A DNA stretch of 61,246 nucleotides, from the NCBI GenBank assembly GCA_002342785.1, contig DDQV01000104.1:1-61246 (forward strand), written 5' to 3'. The position numbers and the translations under genes are program-made. The notes under the pieces are model-generated. The model made no database searches. It saw only the letters and a program-made list of their open reading frames with translations, and was not told the origin of the DNA. The stretch is from Fusobacteriaceae bacterium UBA2433 (GTDB lineage Bacteria; Fusobacteriota; Fusobacteriia; Fusobacteriales; Fusobacteriaceae). This document shows, one piece after another, positions 40,502-49,370 of the stretch. How positions within the stretch are numbered: position 1 is the first letter of the stretch; each line of letters starts with the position of its first letter.

Positions 40502-42118
40502 ATGAATATAAGAAAAAATGTAATTAAAATATCGATAATTAGTGCACTTATTCCAATATTTTTTTTGGGAACTTATGGGTATTTTTTAGTTAAAAATAAA
40601 ATAGGTGAAAATGAGATGGAAAAGATAGAACTCGTGTTTTATTCTCAAAAATTTGAATTTAATTCGATTTACAATAATTCAAAAACCATATTAAATATAG
40701 TTGAAACCTTAGTTAAAGAATATGATGAATCAAAGGACAATAAGAAAAATTTAAATTATATGTTAAATAATATTGCAATTAAGAATAAAGAAGTTCAAAA
40801 TATATTTTGGGGATCAAGCAATGGAGAAATTTATACATCTAATATAGAACTACCAACAGATTACGATCCTAGATCACAACCTTGGTATATAGGAAGTTTA
40901 GATTTTAAAAATAAAAATTTATCTACTATAACTTATAAATTTATAGATGGAGAAAAAGGAACTGCTATTACTAAAAAAGTATATGATAAAGATGGATTAT
41001 TTAATGGAGTTATTGGATTAGACATTAATTTTACAGATCTAGAAAAAAATTGAAAAACTTTATAGTAGGAAAAAAAGGAATGGTTTTTGTAGTTGATAAA
41101 TATGATTCTATTGTTTTAGATTCAGGAGAAAATGAGGAAAATTTAATATTAATTAAAAAATATTTAAAAAAAATATTTCCAGAGAGGTCTTCTAAAGGGA
41201 ATTTTTATATAAGGGATATAGCACTATTAAAAAATATTTCCCGTATAAAGATAGATACTCCAAAGGGAAAAATAGTTTTTATTAAACAAGATATTCCAGA
41301 ATTAGAACTTTTTATGATAGGTGGGATCTATGAGAAGGAGTTGACTAAAACTGCCGATAAAATAATTATATTTGGATTTATTTTTACATGTCTAGGAATT
41401 GTTATTACCATGGTTATAGTAAATAAATTTATTAAAAAATTGGACGATTATATTAAAACTATAAATACGTTGATAAATGAGATCTCCCTTGGAAACTATA
41501 AGAAAGATGGAAAAAAACTTTTAGAATTTATATCGGAAGATTCTGAGTTGAGTACAATAAAAAAAGAGATTGAAACACTTCAGATAAGTATAGAAAAAAG
41601 AGAATCTAATTTAAAAACCAGCGCTATAACAGATAGTCTTACAGGAATATATAATAGAAAAGGCCTAGAGTTTTATTTAACTACAGCAAAGAAGAAATAT
41701 GAATTATTTGATAATTATCATTATTCGATAATTTTATTTGATATAGATAATTTTAAAAAAATAAACGATACTTATGGTCATGTATTTGGAGATAAAGTTT
41801 TAAAGTTGATCAGTGAGATATTTGTAAAAAATATTAATAAAAATGATCAAGTATTTAGATATGGTGGGGAAGAGTTTATAGTTCTTCTTCAAAATATAGA
41901 TAAAAAACAAGGATTTAAAATAGCAAATAGGTTAAAAAAAAATAGTAGAAAAAACAGAGTTTATATATAGTCATTTAGAAAAAACAAAAAATGTAAAAAT
42001 AACTGTCAGTGGTGGAATAGCTCAATATAACAAGGGACTAGACATAGAGGAATTTATAAAAAAAGCAGATATTTTAATGTATAAAGCCAAAAATAGTGGC
42101 AAGAATAAGATTATGTAA
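40502..42118 (+). pseudogene. Membrane Cache-GGDEF diguanylate cyclase with two frameshifts
   Basis: Three frame pieces line up as one protein of about 538 residues. Piece 1 (40502-41053): TM helix, then a dCache-type periplasmic domain (YDPRSQPWYIGS). Piece 2 (from about 41050): the rest of the Cache domain (GKKGMVFVVDKYDSIVLDSG), a second TM helix, a HAMP-like linker and GGDEF with DSLTGIYNRKGLEFYL, FDIDNFKKINDTYGH and YGGEEF. Piece 3 (from about 41950 to 42118): VKITVSGGIAQYNKG, ADILMYKAKNSGKNKIM. The first break fits loss of one A in an A7 run near 41043-41049, the second a gained A in an A9 run at 41934-41942. Real pseudogene or read errors cannot be told apart. Confidence 0.82.
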
Positions 42119-42121
42119 CTA

Positions 42122-42152
42122 AAAAAGTATCTAGCTGAATAGATACTTTTTT
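42122..42152. terminator. Bidirectional terminator
   Basis: AAAAGTATCTA pairs with TAGATACTTTT around a short loop, A-rich on one side and T-rich on the other, between convergent genes. Confidence 0.88.
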
Positions 42153-42176
42153 TATTATTAAAAAATTTATAAATAT

Positions 42177-42665
42177 CTATAAACTTTGTTCCATCTCATA
42201 CCAAATAGCTCCCCCATGGGTAGATGCAGAGATTCCTATTTTCTTATATCCCATCTTTTCATACATTTTCAAAAGATTATCTTTGCAGAGTAGAAGAATT
42301 TTTTTCTTGTTCATCTCTTTAGATATTTTTATAAATTCCTTCATCATGATACTAGCTATTCCTTTTTTTTGATGGATAGGATCTACAGCTACAGAAAAAA
42401 TAACTATATTTTTGCCACCATCTTCATGACCAATTAATCCTTTAAACTCTTCATCTGTAATATCTTCTTGATTTGTAGATCCACTATTTATATGAGTTAT
42501 TATCTTACCGTCTAATTCTCCAACTATAAATCCTTCTGAAAATTTTTTTAATCTTATCTCTACATTTTCTTTAGAAGCAGCTTCTTCCTCTGGAAATGTT
42601 TTACTCTCTAAGATAAAACATTCTTCTAAATCTTCTAATCTTCCATTTCTAATCTTTAATTCCAT
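42177..42665 (-). CDS. GNAT family N-acetyltransferase, 162 aa
   Basis: The GNAT core is visible: LKIRNGRLEDLEECFILESKTFP, a central FSVAVDPIHQKKGIASIMMKEFI with the acetyl-CoA pyrophosphate loop (Q-x-K-x-G-I-A), and KILLLCKDNLLKMYEKMGYKKIG. Length normal. Substrate unknown, though the FPEEEAAS segment is like arylalkylamine/YkkB-type acetyltransferases. Start behind AGGAGAGATAG. Monocistronic. Confidence 0.88.
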   Translation of the reverse strand: MELKIRNGRLEDLEECFILESKTFPEEEAASKENVEIRLKKFSEGFIVGELDGKIITHINSGSTNQEDITDEEFKGLIGHEDGGKNIVIFSVAVDPIHQKKGIASIMMKEFIKISKEMNKKKILLLCKDNLLKMYEKMGYKKIGISASTHGGAIWYEMEQSL

Positions 42666-42918
42666 AACTATCTCTCCTTTATTTTGATTTTTGTATGAGT
42701 AAAAAAAATATTTATTATATATTTTGGTAAAATTATAACATAATTTTATGATAAAAAAATTTGTAAATATTTTTTTAAAAATTAATTTCTTTCATTGTTT
42801 TTATTGGGTTCTTATATTAATTTTAAAAAGTTAGAAAATTATATCATATTTTTTGTAGCCTAAAGTTTAAAATTATGGTATAGTAGGCCTAAATATAAAT
42901 TTTTGAGGTGGTAAAAAT

Positions 42919-43767
42919 ATGAATATAGGGTATCCATTAGTGATATTATCCATGGTAATATGGGGGAGTATTGGGATATTTGTAAGGTATATTGACCAAC
43001 CTCCAGAAGTTATAGTTTTTTTTAGGGTATTTATAACATTTGTAGTTTTAGTAATTTTAAAACTTATAAAAAAGAAAGATATTTCAAACAATAAACTATC
43101 CATAAAAGAATATTCAATTCTTTCTATGAGTGGATTATTTATTGCTTTAAATTGGTTTTTCTTTTTTCGAGCTTTAAAGATTACAACTATTGCTTCAGCC
43201 ACAATGAGTTATTATGTAGCCCCTGTTATTGTTACTATACTCTCTATATTTTTATTAAAAGAAAGTATAGATAAAAAAACTTTAGTTGCAGTTGGACTTA
43301 GTTTTTTAGGAGTAGTTTTGATGACCCTAATTGGATCTCAAAAAGGTGGTAACTTTAGCATATTAGGAGTTGTGTATGGATTAGTAGCGGCTCTTTTCTA
43401 TGCTCTAGTAACGATCAGTGTAAAAAAATTAAAAAATGTTTCCTCAAATAAGATAATTTTATTTCAAATGGGGATATCTTCTTTAATTTTTTTACCAGTT
43501 ATAAGACATATGAAAAAATTTAATGTTATATCATTAACTTTAATAATCATACTCAGTGTTATTCATACATGTGTAGCTTTAAATTTTTATTTTGAAGGAA
43601 TAAAAAGAATAAAAGTTCAACATGTAGGAGTTTTATCTTATATTGATCCACTGGGAGCAATAATATTAGGAGGATTATTTTTTAATGAGATACCAGGTAT
43701 TGCAACAATTATAGGTGGTGGGATGATCTTGTCAGCGACCTATATAGTTTTAAAAAGAAAGATGTAA
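42919..43767 (+). CDS. EamA/DMT family permease, 282 aa
   Basis: Ten hydrophobic segments in two EamA repeats (SMVIWGSIGIFVRYIDQPPEVIVFFR; ATMSYYVAPVIVTILSIFLLKESI; YIDPLGAIILGGLFFNEIP). Related to, but not closely similar to, the permease at 34541. Exporter or importer of an unknown metabolite. The ATG is behind GAGGTGGTAAAAAT. A glycine riboswitch begins 20 bases after the stop and belongs to the next gene. Confidence 0.88.
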   Translation: MNIGYPLVILSMVIWGSIGIFVRYIDQPPEVIVFFRVFITFVVLVILKLIKKKDISNNKLSIKEYSILSMSGLFIALNWFFFFRALKITTIASATMSYYVAPVIVTILSIFLLKESIDKKTLVAVGLSFLGVVLMTLIGSQKGGNFSILGVVYGLVAALFYALVTISVKKLKNVSSNKIILFQMGISSLIFLPVIRHMKKFNVISLTLIIILSVIHTCVALNFYFEGIKRIKVQHVGVLSYIDPLGAIILGGLFFNEIPGIATIIGGGMILSATYIVLKRKM

Positions 43768-43786
43768 AAAAATGTAAAAGTTGAAA

Positions 43787-43962
43787 ATCGGACGAAGGTA
43801 TGGGGAGAGTGCTTAGAATATAAGCCACCGAAGAAGTAAAACTTTCAGGTATGAAGTACCCTTACTGGACGAGCCTCTGGAGAGACCCGAAATGGGCACC
43901 GAAGGAGCAAAACTAGTTCACATTATGAACTAGACAAAACTCTCAGGTAAAAAGGACAGAGG
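43787..43962 (+). promoter_or_regulatory. Tandem glycine riboswitch
   Basis: Two aptamers in a row show the glycine class repeats: GGACGAAGGTATGGGGAGAG ... CCACCGAAGAAGTAAAACTTTCAGG ... TACTGGACG, then GCCTCTGGAGAGACCCG ... GCACCGAAGGAGCAAAACT ... ACAAAACTCTCAGGTAAAAAGGACAGAGG. The gene 95 bases downstream is an alanine/glycine symporter. In export or catabolic contexts glycine turns genes on; for an uptake carrier the direction cannot be told from sequence, and no clear terminator stem lies between aptamer and gene. Confidence 0.95.
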
Positions 43963-44056
43963 AATTTAATTATATATATATTTATATATTAAATTAATAA
44001 TTTTTTATATGCGTATATATAACTGAATTCCCTATTTAAAAAAGGGAGGAACAAAA

Positions 44057-45445
44057 ATGGATACACTTAATTTTTTTCAAACAATAAACAACTTCGTATG
44101 GGGTCCACCATTATTAATACTATTGATAGGTACAGGATTATATTTAACAGTTCGATTGGGAGTGTTACAAATTTTTAAACTTCCAATGGCGTTGAAATAT
44201 CTTTTTGTAAAGGATAAAAATCATATAGGAGAAGGTGACGTAAGTAGTTTTGCTGCTCTTTGTACAGCTCTAGCTGCTACTATAGGAACTGGAAATATTA
44301 TAGGAGTTGCAACTGCTATTAGATTAGGAGGACCAGGAGCATTATTTTGGATGTGGTTGGCGGCATTTTTTGGAATGACAACAAAATATTCAGAAGGACT
44401 TTTAGCTATCAAGTATAGAACAAAAGATGAAAATGGTCAACAAGCTGGAGGTCCCATGTATTATTTAGAAGGGGGACTTAAAAATAAAAAGCTTGGAAAG
44501 TTTTTAGCTAAAGCTTTTGCCATATTTGGAATAGGAGTTGCATTCTTCGGGATAGGAACTTTTGCTCAAGTAAATGCAATTGTTACGGGAATGAGCGGAT
44601 TTGGGATTCCAAAAACAGTAGTGGCGGTATTTTTAACTCTTAGTGTAGCAGCTGTAACTATCGGTGGGATAAAAAGTATCTCTCGTGTTTCAGAAATAGT
44701 GGTTCCCTTTATGGCTTTATTTTATGTTTTAGGAGCTGCAACTATACTTTTATTAAATCCAAGTTCTACTGCAGAAGCTTTTAATTTAGTAATTATAAGT
44801 GCATTTAAAGGTCACGCTGCAATGGGAGGATTTGCTGGTGCAGGAGTGGCTTTAGCATTAAAAGCAGGAGTAGCTAGGGGAGTTTTTTCAAATGAATCTG
44901 GTTTGGGATCAGCTCCAATTGCAGCAGCAGCAGCTAAAACAAATTCTTGTGTAAGACAGGGTCTTATCTCTATGACTGGAACATTCTTTGATACTATTGT
45001 AGTTTGTACTATGACAGGTCTTGTACTTATTTCTTCTGGATTATGGAATGATGCAAGTATTGGAGGAGCGGAAGTTACCAATGCTGCTTTTAGCAGTCTC
45101 CTTACATATGGAGGTATCGGTGGTTTTATTGTTAATATAGGTATCATATTCTTTGCTTTTACTACGATTCTTGGATGGAATTATTATGGTGAAAGATGTA
45201 CAGTATATCTTTTTGGTATAAAGGGAATAAAATATTTTAAAGGAATTTTTATATTTTTAATCGCAGTTGGACCATTTATAAGATTACAACTTATTTGGGT
45301 TATAGCAGATATAGTTAATGGACTTATGGCTGTGCCAAACTTAATTGGTTTGATTGCTCTTAGTGGAGTAGTTATAAAAGAAACTAAAGATTATTTTGCT
45401 GATTTAAAATTAAAAGAAAAAATAAAAGAAACAAAAACAGTTTAG
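44057..45445 (+). CDS. Alanine/glycine:cation symporter (AGCS), 462 aa
   Basis: Family landmarks: NNFVWGPPLLILLIGTGLYLTVRLG at the start, AALAATIGTGNIIGVATAI with the Na+/substrate helix, GPGALFWMWLAAFFGMTTKYSEG, QAGGPMYYLEGG, and a GVARGVFSNESGLGSAPIAAAAAKT loop. An inner-membrane carrier importing glycine or alanine with Na+. The glycine riboswitch upstream supports glycine as a substrate. The ATG is behind GGGAGGAACAAAA. Confidence 0.92.
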   Translation: MDTLNFFQTINNFVWGPPLLILLIGTGLYLTVRLGVLQIFKLPMALKYLFVKDKNHIGEGDVSSFAALCTALAATIGTGNIIGVATAIRLGGPGALFWMWLAAFFGMTTKYSEGLLAIKYRTKDENGQQAGGPMYYLEGGLKNKKLGKFLAKAFAIFGIGVAFFGIGTFAQVNAIVTGMSGFGIPKTVVAVFLTLSVAAVTIGGIKSISRVSEIVVPFMALFYVLGAATILLLNPSSTAEAFNLVIISAFKGHAAMGGFAGAGVALALKAGVARGVFSNESGLGSAPIAAAAAKTNSCVRQGLISMTGTFFDTIVVCTMTGLVLISSGLWNDASIGGAEVTNAAFSSLLTYGGIGGFIVNIGIIFFAFTTILGWNYYGERCTVYLFGIKGIKYFKGIFIFLIAVGPFIRLQLIWVIADIVNGLMAVPNLIGLIALSGVVIKETKDYFADLKLKEKIKETKTV

Positions 45446-45450
45446 TAAAA

Positions 45451-45487
45451 AAATAAAGGCTTCCAAATTTTGGAAGCCTTTATTTTT
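45451..45487 (+). terminator. Terminator behind the AGCS gene
   Basis: AAATAAAGGCTTCCAAA pairs with TTTGGAAGCCTTTATTT, perfect, with T-rich tail. Confidence 0.92.
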
Positions 45488-45523
45488 ATTAAAGATTATT
45501 TTGAATTAATTTTAAAATTAATT

Positions 45524-45658
45524 CTATATATATAAACGATAAGATAAATTAAATAGACTAACAAAAGTCATTGTTAAAAACCCACCCATAATTAGAGCCT
45601 TTTCCCAACTTCTTGATTTTGCAAAATCCTTTTTAAATTTTTCTATTGATTTTTTCAT
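45524..45658 (-). CDS. Small single-pass membrane protein, 44 aa
   Basis: Leftward ATG 45658 follows GGAGGAACAAA, a strong site. The 44-codon frame ends in TAG at 45524. A basic N-terminus (KKSIEKFKKDFAKSRSWEK) is followed by one hydrophobic helix (ALIMGGFLTMTFVSLFNLSY) and a short RLYI tail. Too short for most gene callers. The layout is like small membrane regulators or type I toxin-like peptides, though without any other toxin sign. Function unknown. Confidence 0.6.
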   Translation of the reverse strand: MKKSIEKFKKDFAKSRSWEKALIMGGFLTMTFVSLFNLSYRLYI

Positions 45659-46185
45659 TTTGTTCCTCCATTTTTTATTAAAAATAATTAAATATATTTA
45701 GTACTTAATTTATTACAATGAAGTTATACCATATAATCTAGTTAAACTCTAAATACAAAAAATATACAAACTAAAAGTTATTTATTGATTAAGTATATCT
45801 ATAAATAAGTTTTAGTTGATTTTTATGTTCAGATATTTTAATCACAATATTAATACTTTAAAAAATTTTAAAGTATAGTTTTAAAATCATTTATGAAACA
45901 ATTTTATGAGACAATTTGTATTGTAAAGGGAAAATGCTTTTTTTTAAATTTATCTATCATTTAAAATTAGATATTATATTATATTCACCGCAATTATGAA
46001 GTTTTAATATACAATATAATTTTTTTATACTGTATCCTGTATTTTTTTAAAAAATTTAAAATATATAAATAAAAAATTAAACCAACTGTAAATCAAATAA
46101 AAAATAAATTAATATTGTACCTTTAAATCAAAATAAGATAAAATAAAATAGGAATAAAATTTTGATAAAAAGGTGGTAGAAAAAT
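45659..46185. other. 527-bp AT-rich interval with one long palindrome
   Basis: At 45853-45876, ATACTTTAAAA and TTTTAAAGTAT flank two bases: a perfect 11-bp inverted repeat, perhaps an operator. Otherwise no ORF or promoter stands out. The last 45 bases contain the site AAGGTGGTAG of the next gene. Confidence 0.5.
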
Positions 46186-47328
46186 ATGATTTATTTTGAT
46201 AATGCTGCAACAACACTTCCAAAACCAAAAAGTGTTGGAGAAGCTATGGTAGAAGCATTAAATAGTTTTGGAAATCCAAGTAGAGGTGGTCATGAATATT
46301 CTCTTCATTCATCTAGAGTTTTGTATGAAACAAGGGAATTATTAGCAAAACTTATAGGAGTTGAAGATCCGTTAAATATAGCATTTACAGCAAATTCAAC
46401 TATGTCTTTAAATATAGCAATATCGGGATTAGATCTAAAAGAAAACGATGAGATAATCACTACAACTTTAGAACATAACTCGGTACTTCGTCCAATATAT
46501 AGATTGAAAAAAAATGGTGTAAAAGTAAAATTTATTGGTTCAGATGAAATTGGAAATATAAATTATGAGGAGCTAGAATCTAAGATAGGAAAAAATACTA
46601 AGGTTATAATAACAACTCATGCTTCTAATTTGACAGGGAACTTAGTAGATATAGATAGAATTGGAAAGATTGCTAAAAAATATAATATAATATTTATTGT
46701 AGATGCATCTCAAAGTTTGGGAGTATTTCCTGTAGATGTAATTAAAAATAATATTGACATACTATGTTTTACCGGGCACAAAGGTCTTATGGGTCCAGCT
46801 GGAGTAGGAGGAATATATGTATCTCCTAAAATAAAAGTAAGTTCATATATTATAGGAGGAAGTGGATCACATTCATTTTCAGAGGAACATCCTAAAACTA
46901 TGCCTGATAAATTAGAGGGAGGGACACCTAATATCCATGGGATAGCAGGATTAAATGCTAGTTTAAAATATATTTTTAGTGTAGGAATAGATACAATTAG
47001 AGAAAAGGAACTATCTTTAGCTAAAGTTTTTTATGAGGGGATAAGAGATATACCAAAAATAAAAATATATGGAGATTTTAATAGTTTTTATCGTTCACCA
47101 ATTGTAACTATAAATTTAGAAGGAGTTCCATCAAGTGACCTTGCTGAAGTTTTATCTTTTGATTATGGAATAGCCACAAGATCTGGGATTCATTGTGCCC
47201 CACTGATGCATAATGATTTTAAAACAAATGAAAGTGGTATGGTAAGATTTAGTTTTTCCCACTATAATACCATGGAAGAAATTTTAAAAACAATTGAGAT
47301 ATTAAAGGATATATCTCAGTCTATATAA
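46186..47328 (+). CDS. Cysteine desulfurase / selenocysteine lyase-like aminotransferase V, 380 aa
   Basis: A PLP enzyme of NifS/CsdA type: YFDNAATTLPKP at the start, TTTLEHNSVLRP, FIVDASQSLGVFPVD, Schiff-base Lys199 in FTGHKGLMG, and Cys337 in TRSGIHCAPL as the nucleophile. The short GPAGVGGIYVSP variant is common in anaerobes. It would release sulfur (or selenium) from cysteine (or selenocysteine) as enzyme persulfide. Position just ahead of cysteine synthase and MnmH, plus a selenoprotein in the window, make a role in Se delivery possible. The ATG is behind AAGGTGGTAG. Confidence 0.88.
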   Translation: MIYFDNAATTLPKPKSVGEAMVEALNSFGNPSRGGHEYSLHSSRVLYETRELLAKLIGVEDPLNIAFTANSTMSLNIAISGLDLKENDEIITTTLEHNSVLRPIYRLKKNGVKVKFIGSDEIGNINYEELESKIGKNTKVIITTHASNLTGNLVDIDRIGKIAKKYNIIFIVDASQSLGVFPVDVIKNNIDILCFTGHKGLMGPAGVGGIYVSPKIKVSSYIIGGSGSHSFSEEHPKTMPDKLEGGTPNIHGIAGLNASLKYIFSVGIDTIREKELSLAKVFYEGIRDIPKIKIYGDFNSFYRSPIVTINLEGVPSSDLAEVLSFDYGIATRSGIHCAPLMHNDFKTNESGMVRFSFSHYNTMEEILKTIEILKDISQSI

Positions 47329-47360
47329 TTTTAAAAGTTTTAAAATTAATTATAATAAAA

Positions 47361-47392
47361 AAATCCCTTCTAGAATATTCTAGAGGGGATTG
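47361..47392. terminator. Bidirectional terminator
   Basis: AATCCCTTCTAGAA pairs with TTCTAGAGGGGATT; it lies between convergent genes. Confidence 0.85.
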
Positions 47393-47396
47393 AATT

Positions 47397-47558
47397 TTAG
47401 TTTTCTTCTGAGAATGCGTCTTTTCCCATTCCACAAGGAGGACATGTCCAATCTTCTGGTAAGTTTTCAAAACTTGTTCCTGCTTCTATTCCGTTTTCTA
47501 CATCTCCAACTTTTGGATCATAAACATATCCACATACTTCACATACGTAATTTTTCAT
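47397..47558 (-). CDS. Rubredoxin, 53 aa
   Basis: Fe(SCys)4 site: Cys6/Cys9 (YVCEVCGYVYDP) and Cys39/Cys42 (WTCPPCG), with the usual VGDVENGIEAGTSFENLPEDW between. It is a one-electron carrier in the cytosol, and the natural partner of the flavodiiron protein at 57-58 kb in oxygen or NO reduction. I choose ATG 47558 to give the normal 53-residue length; an upstream in-frame extension to 47618 has no homology. Confidence 0.95.
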   Translation of the reverse strand: MKNYVCEVCGYVYDPKVGDVENGIEAGTSFENLPEDWTCPPCGMGKDAFSEEN

Positions 47559-47733
47559 ATTCTCTACCGCCTTTGTATTAATTTTATTTATGTAATTCTT
47601 ACAAAAATATTTTATCAAATGTATAGGGTTAAGTCAAGAAAAATTTTATTCAAAAGTTCTTAATTCTTGACTACTGCAAAAGGTTAATGTTAGAATTAGA
47701 TTATAATTAAAATATAAAATAGGAGGAACTCAA

Positions 47734-48645
47734 ATGTATGAAAATATTGTTAAATTAATAGGTAATACTCCAATGGTAAAATTAAAAAAAGAAAAAGGCT
47801 TAGCTGATATATATGTAAAATTAGAAAAATTTAATCCTAGTGGATCTATAAAAGATAGAGCAGCACATCAGATGATATTAGATGCACAGACAGATGGAAA
47901 ATTAAAAAAAGGAGATATTATTTTAGAACCTACCAGTGGAAATACTGGAGTAGCTTTAGCAATGATTGGAAAAGCTATGGGGTATAAAGTAACTTTAGTT
48001 ATGCCTTCTAGTATGAGTCAAGAAAGAAAAGATATAATAAGTTCTTATGGAGCAGAGCTAGTATTGACAGATCCTACAAAAGGAATGACAGGCTCTATAG
48101 ATAAAGCCTATGAGATGGCAAAGGATGATAGTAGATATTATGTACCAAATCAATTTGAAAATGAATCTAATATAAAAGCACACTATATTTCCACTGGAAT
48201 AGAAATATATGATGAACTTCCAAATATAGATGTTTTCATTGCTGGAGTAGGAACTGGTGGAACTCTTGGAGGGACTGGAAAATATCTAAAAGAGAAAAAT
48301 AAAGATATAAAAATTGTAGCAGTAGAACCATCTAACTCTCCTATTTTATCAAATGGAACTGGTGGACCGCATAAGATTCAAGGGATTGGAGCAGGATTTA
48401 TACCACAAATATTAGATGTATCTATCATCGATGAAGTTATTACAATAGATGATGAGGTAGCTTATGAGATGACAAGAAATATATTAGATAGTGATGGTCT
48501 ATACCTAGGAATATCTAGTGGGTCTAATATCGCAGCAGCTAAAATATTAGCAAAAAAATTAGGAGAAGGGAAAGTTATTGTAACAATAGCTCCAGATGGT
48601 GGAGAAAAATATATATCCACTGGAGTCTTTACAAAAACTATATAA
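47734..48645 (+). CDS. cysK: Cysteine synthase A, 303 aa
   Basis: O-acetylserine sulfhydrylase of PLP fold II: IGNTPMVKL, PLP Lys40 in NPSGSIKDR, TSGNTG (67-72), and GTGGTLGGTGKYLK, all standard. It makes cysteine from O-acetylserine and sulfide. The serine acetyltransferase gene follows by 86 bases, and the two proteins form the cysteine synthase complex. A possible promoter TTGACT with TAGAAT lies at 47668-47697. The ATG is behind AGGAGGAACTC. Confidence 0.95.
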   Translation: MYENIVKLIGNTPMVKLKKEKGLADIYVKLEKFNPSGSIKDRAAHQMILDAQTDGKLKKGDIILEPTSGNTGVALAMIGKAMGYKVTLVMPSSMSQERKDIISSYGAELVLTDPTKGMTGSIDKAYEMAKDDSRYYVPNQFENESNIKAHYISTGIEIYDELPNIDVFIAGVGTGGTLGGTGKYLKEKNKDIKIVAVEPSNSPILSNGTGGPHKIQGIGAGFIPQILDVSIIDEVITIDDEVAYEMTRNILDSDGLYLGISSGSNIAAAKILAKKLGEGKVIVTIAPDGGEKYISTGVFTKTI

Positions 48646-48731
48646 AATTAAGTGTTAGCTTATTTCTCTTGACTTCTTTTTAAAAATACATTAGTATATA
48701 AGCTAATGATTATATGATGTATGGAGGAATA

Positions 48732-49298
48732 ATGTTTAAAAATTTGAAATATGATATAAAAAATATAAGAAATATAGATCCAGCTGCTAGATCAAATATG
48801 GAAGTAGTACTACTATATCCATCTATTCATGCAATCTTTATCTATAGGATTGCCAATAAATTATATAAAAGAAAATTTTTCTTTTTAGCTAGATTATTAT
48901 CTCAAATATCTAGATTTTTTACTGGAATAGAGATCCATCCAGGAGCAACTATAGGTAAAGGTTTATTTATAGATCATGGGATGGGTGTAGTTATAGGAGA
49001 AACTGCTATAATTGGAAATAATGTTACTATCTATCATCAAGTTACTTTAGGGGGAACAGGTAAAGAATCTGGAAAAAGACATCCAACTATTGAAGATGAT
49101 GTTGTAATTGGTGCTGGAGCCAAAGTTTTAGGAAATATTACTATTGCTAAGGGAACTAAGATTGGTGGAAATACAGTTGTGCTAAAGGATAGTCATGAAA
49201 ATTCTACAGTTGTTGGGGTAGCAGGAACTATGAAATGTAATGGAAGACCTTGTACTTTTTCTCAATGTGGATTGAAATCTGAAGATGAAGAAAATTAA
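48732..49298 (+). CDS. cysE: Serine O-acetyltransferase, 188 aa
   Basis: An N-terminal helical part (DPAARSNMEVVLLYPSIHAIFIYRIANKLY) and a left-handed beta-helix of hexapeptides (GIEIHPGATIGKGLFIDHGMGVVIGETAIIGNN, YHQVTLGGTG) with the C-terminal CNGRPC tail. It acetylates serine for CysK. The short form (under 200 residues) is typical of anaerobes. I choose ATG 48732, behind GGAGG (48723-48727); ATGs at 48714 and 48717 precede that site. Confidence 0.92.
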   Translation: MFKNLKYDIKNIRNIDPAARSNMEVVLLYPSIHAIFIYRIANKLYKRKFFFLARLLSQISRFFTGIEIHPGATIGKGLFIDHGMGVVIGETAIIGNNVTIYHQVTLGGTGKESGKRHPTIEDDVVIGAGAKVLGNITIAKGTKIGGNTVVLKDSHENSTVVGVAGTMKCNGRPCTFSQCGLKSEDEEN

Positions 49299-49370
49299 AA
49301 TAATTATATAGATTGAAATTATTTCGTATCAACTTTTTACTCCTATTATGTTATAATAAGGGGAAGGAAG

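Noticed and set aside
40499..41053. UGA at 41051 in the Cache-GGDEF gene as a second selenocysteine codon
   Set aside because: Reading through in the same frame gives no homology, whereas a one-base shift restores the Cache domain; a frameshift explains it.
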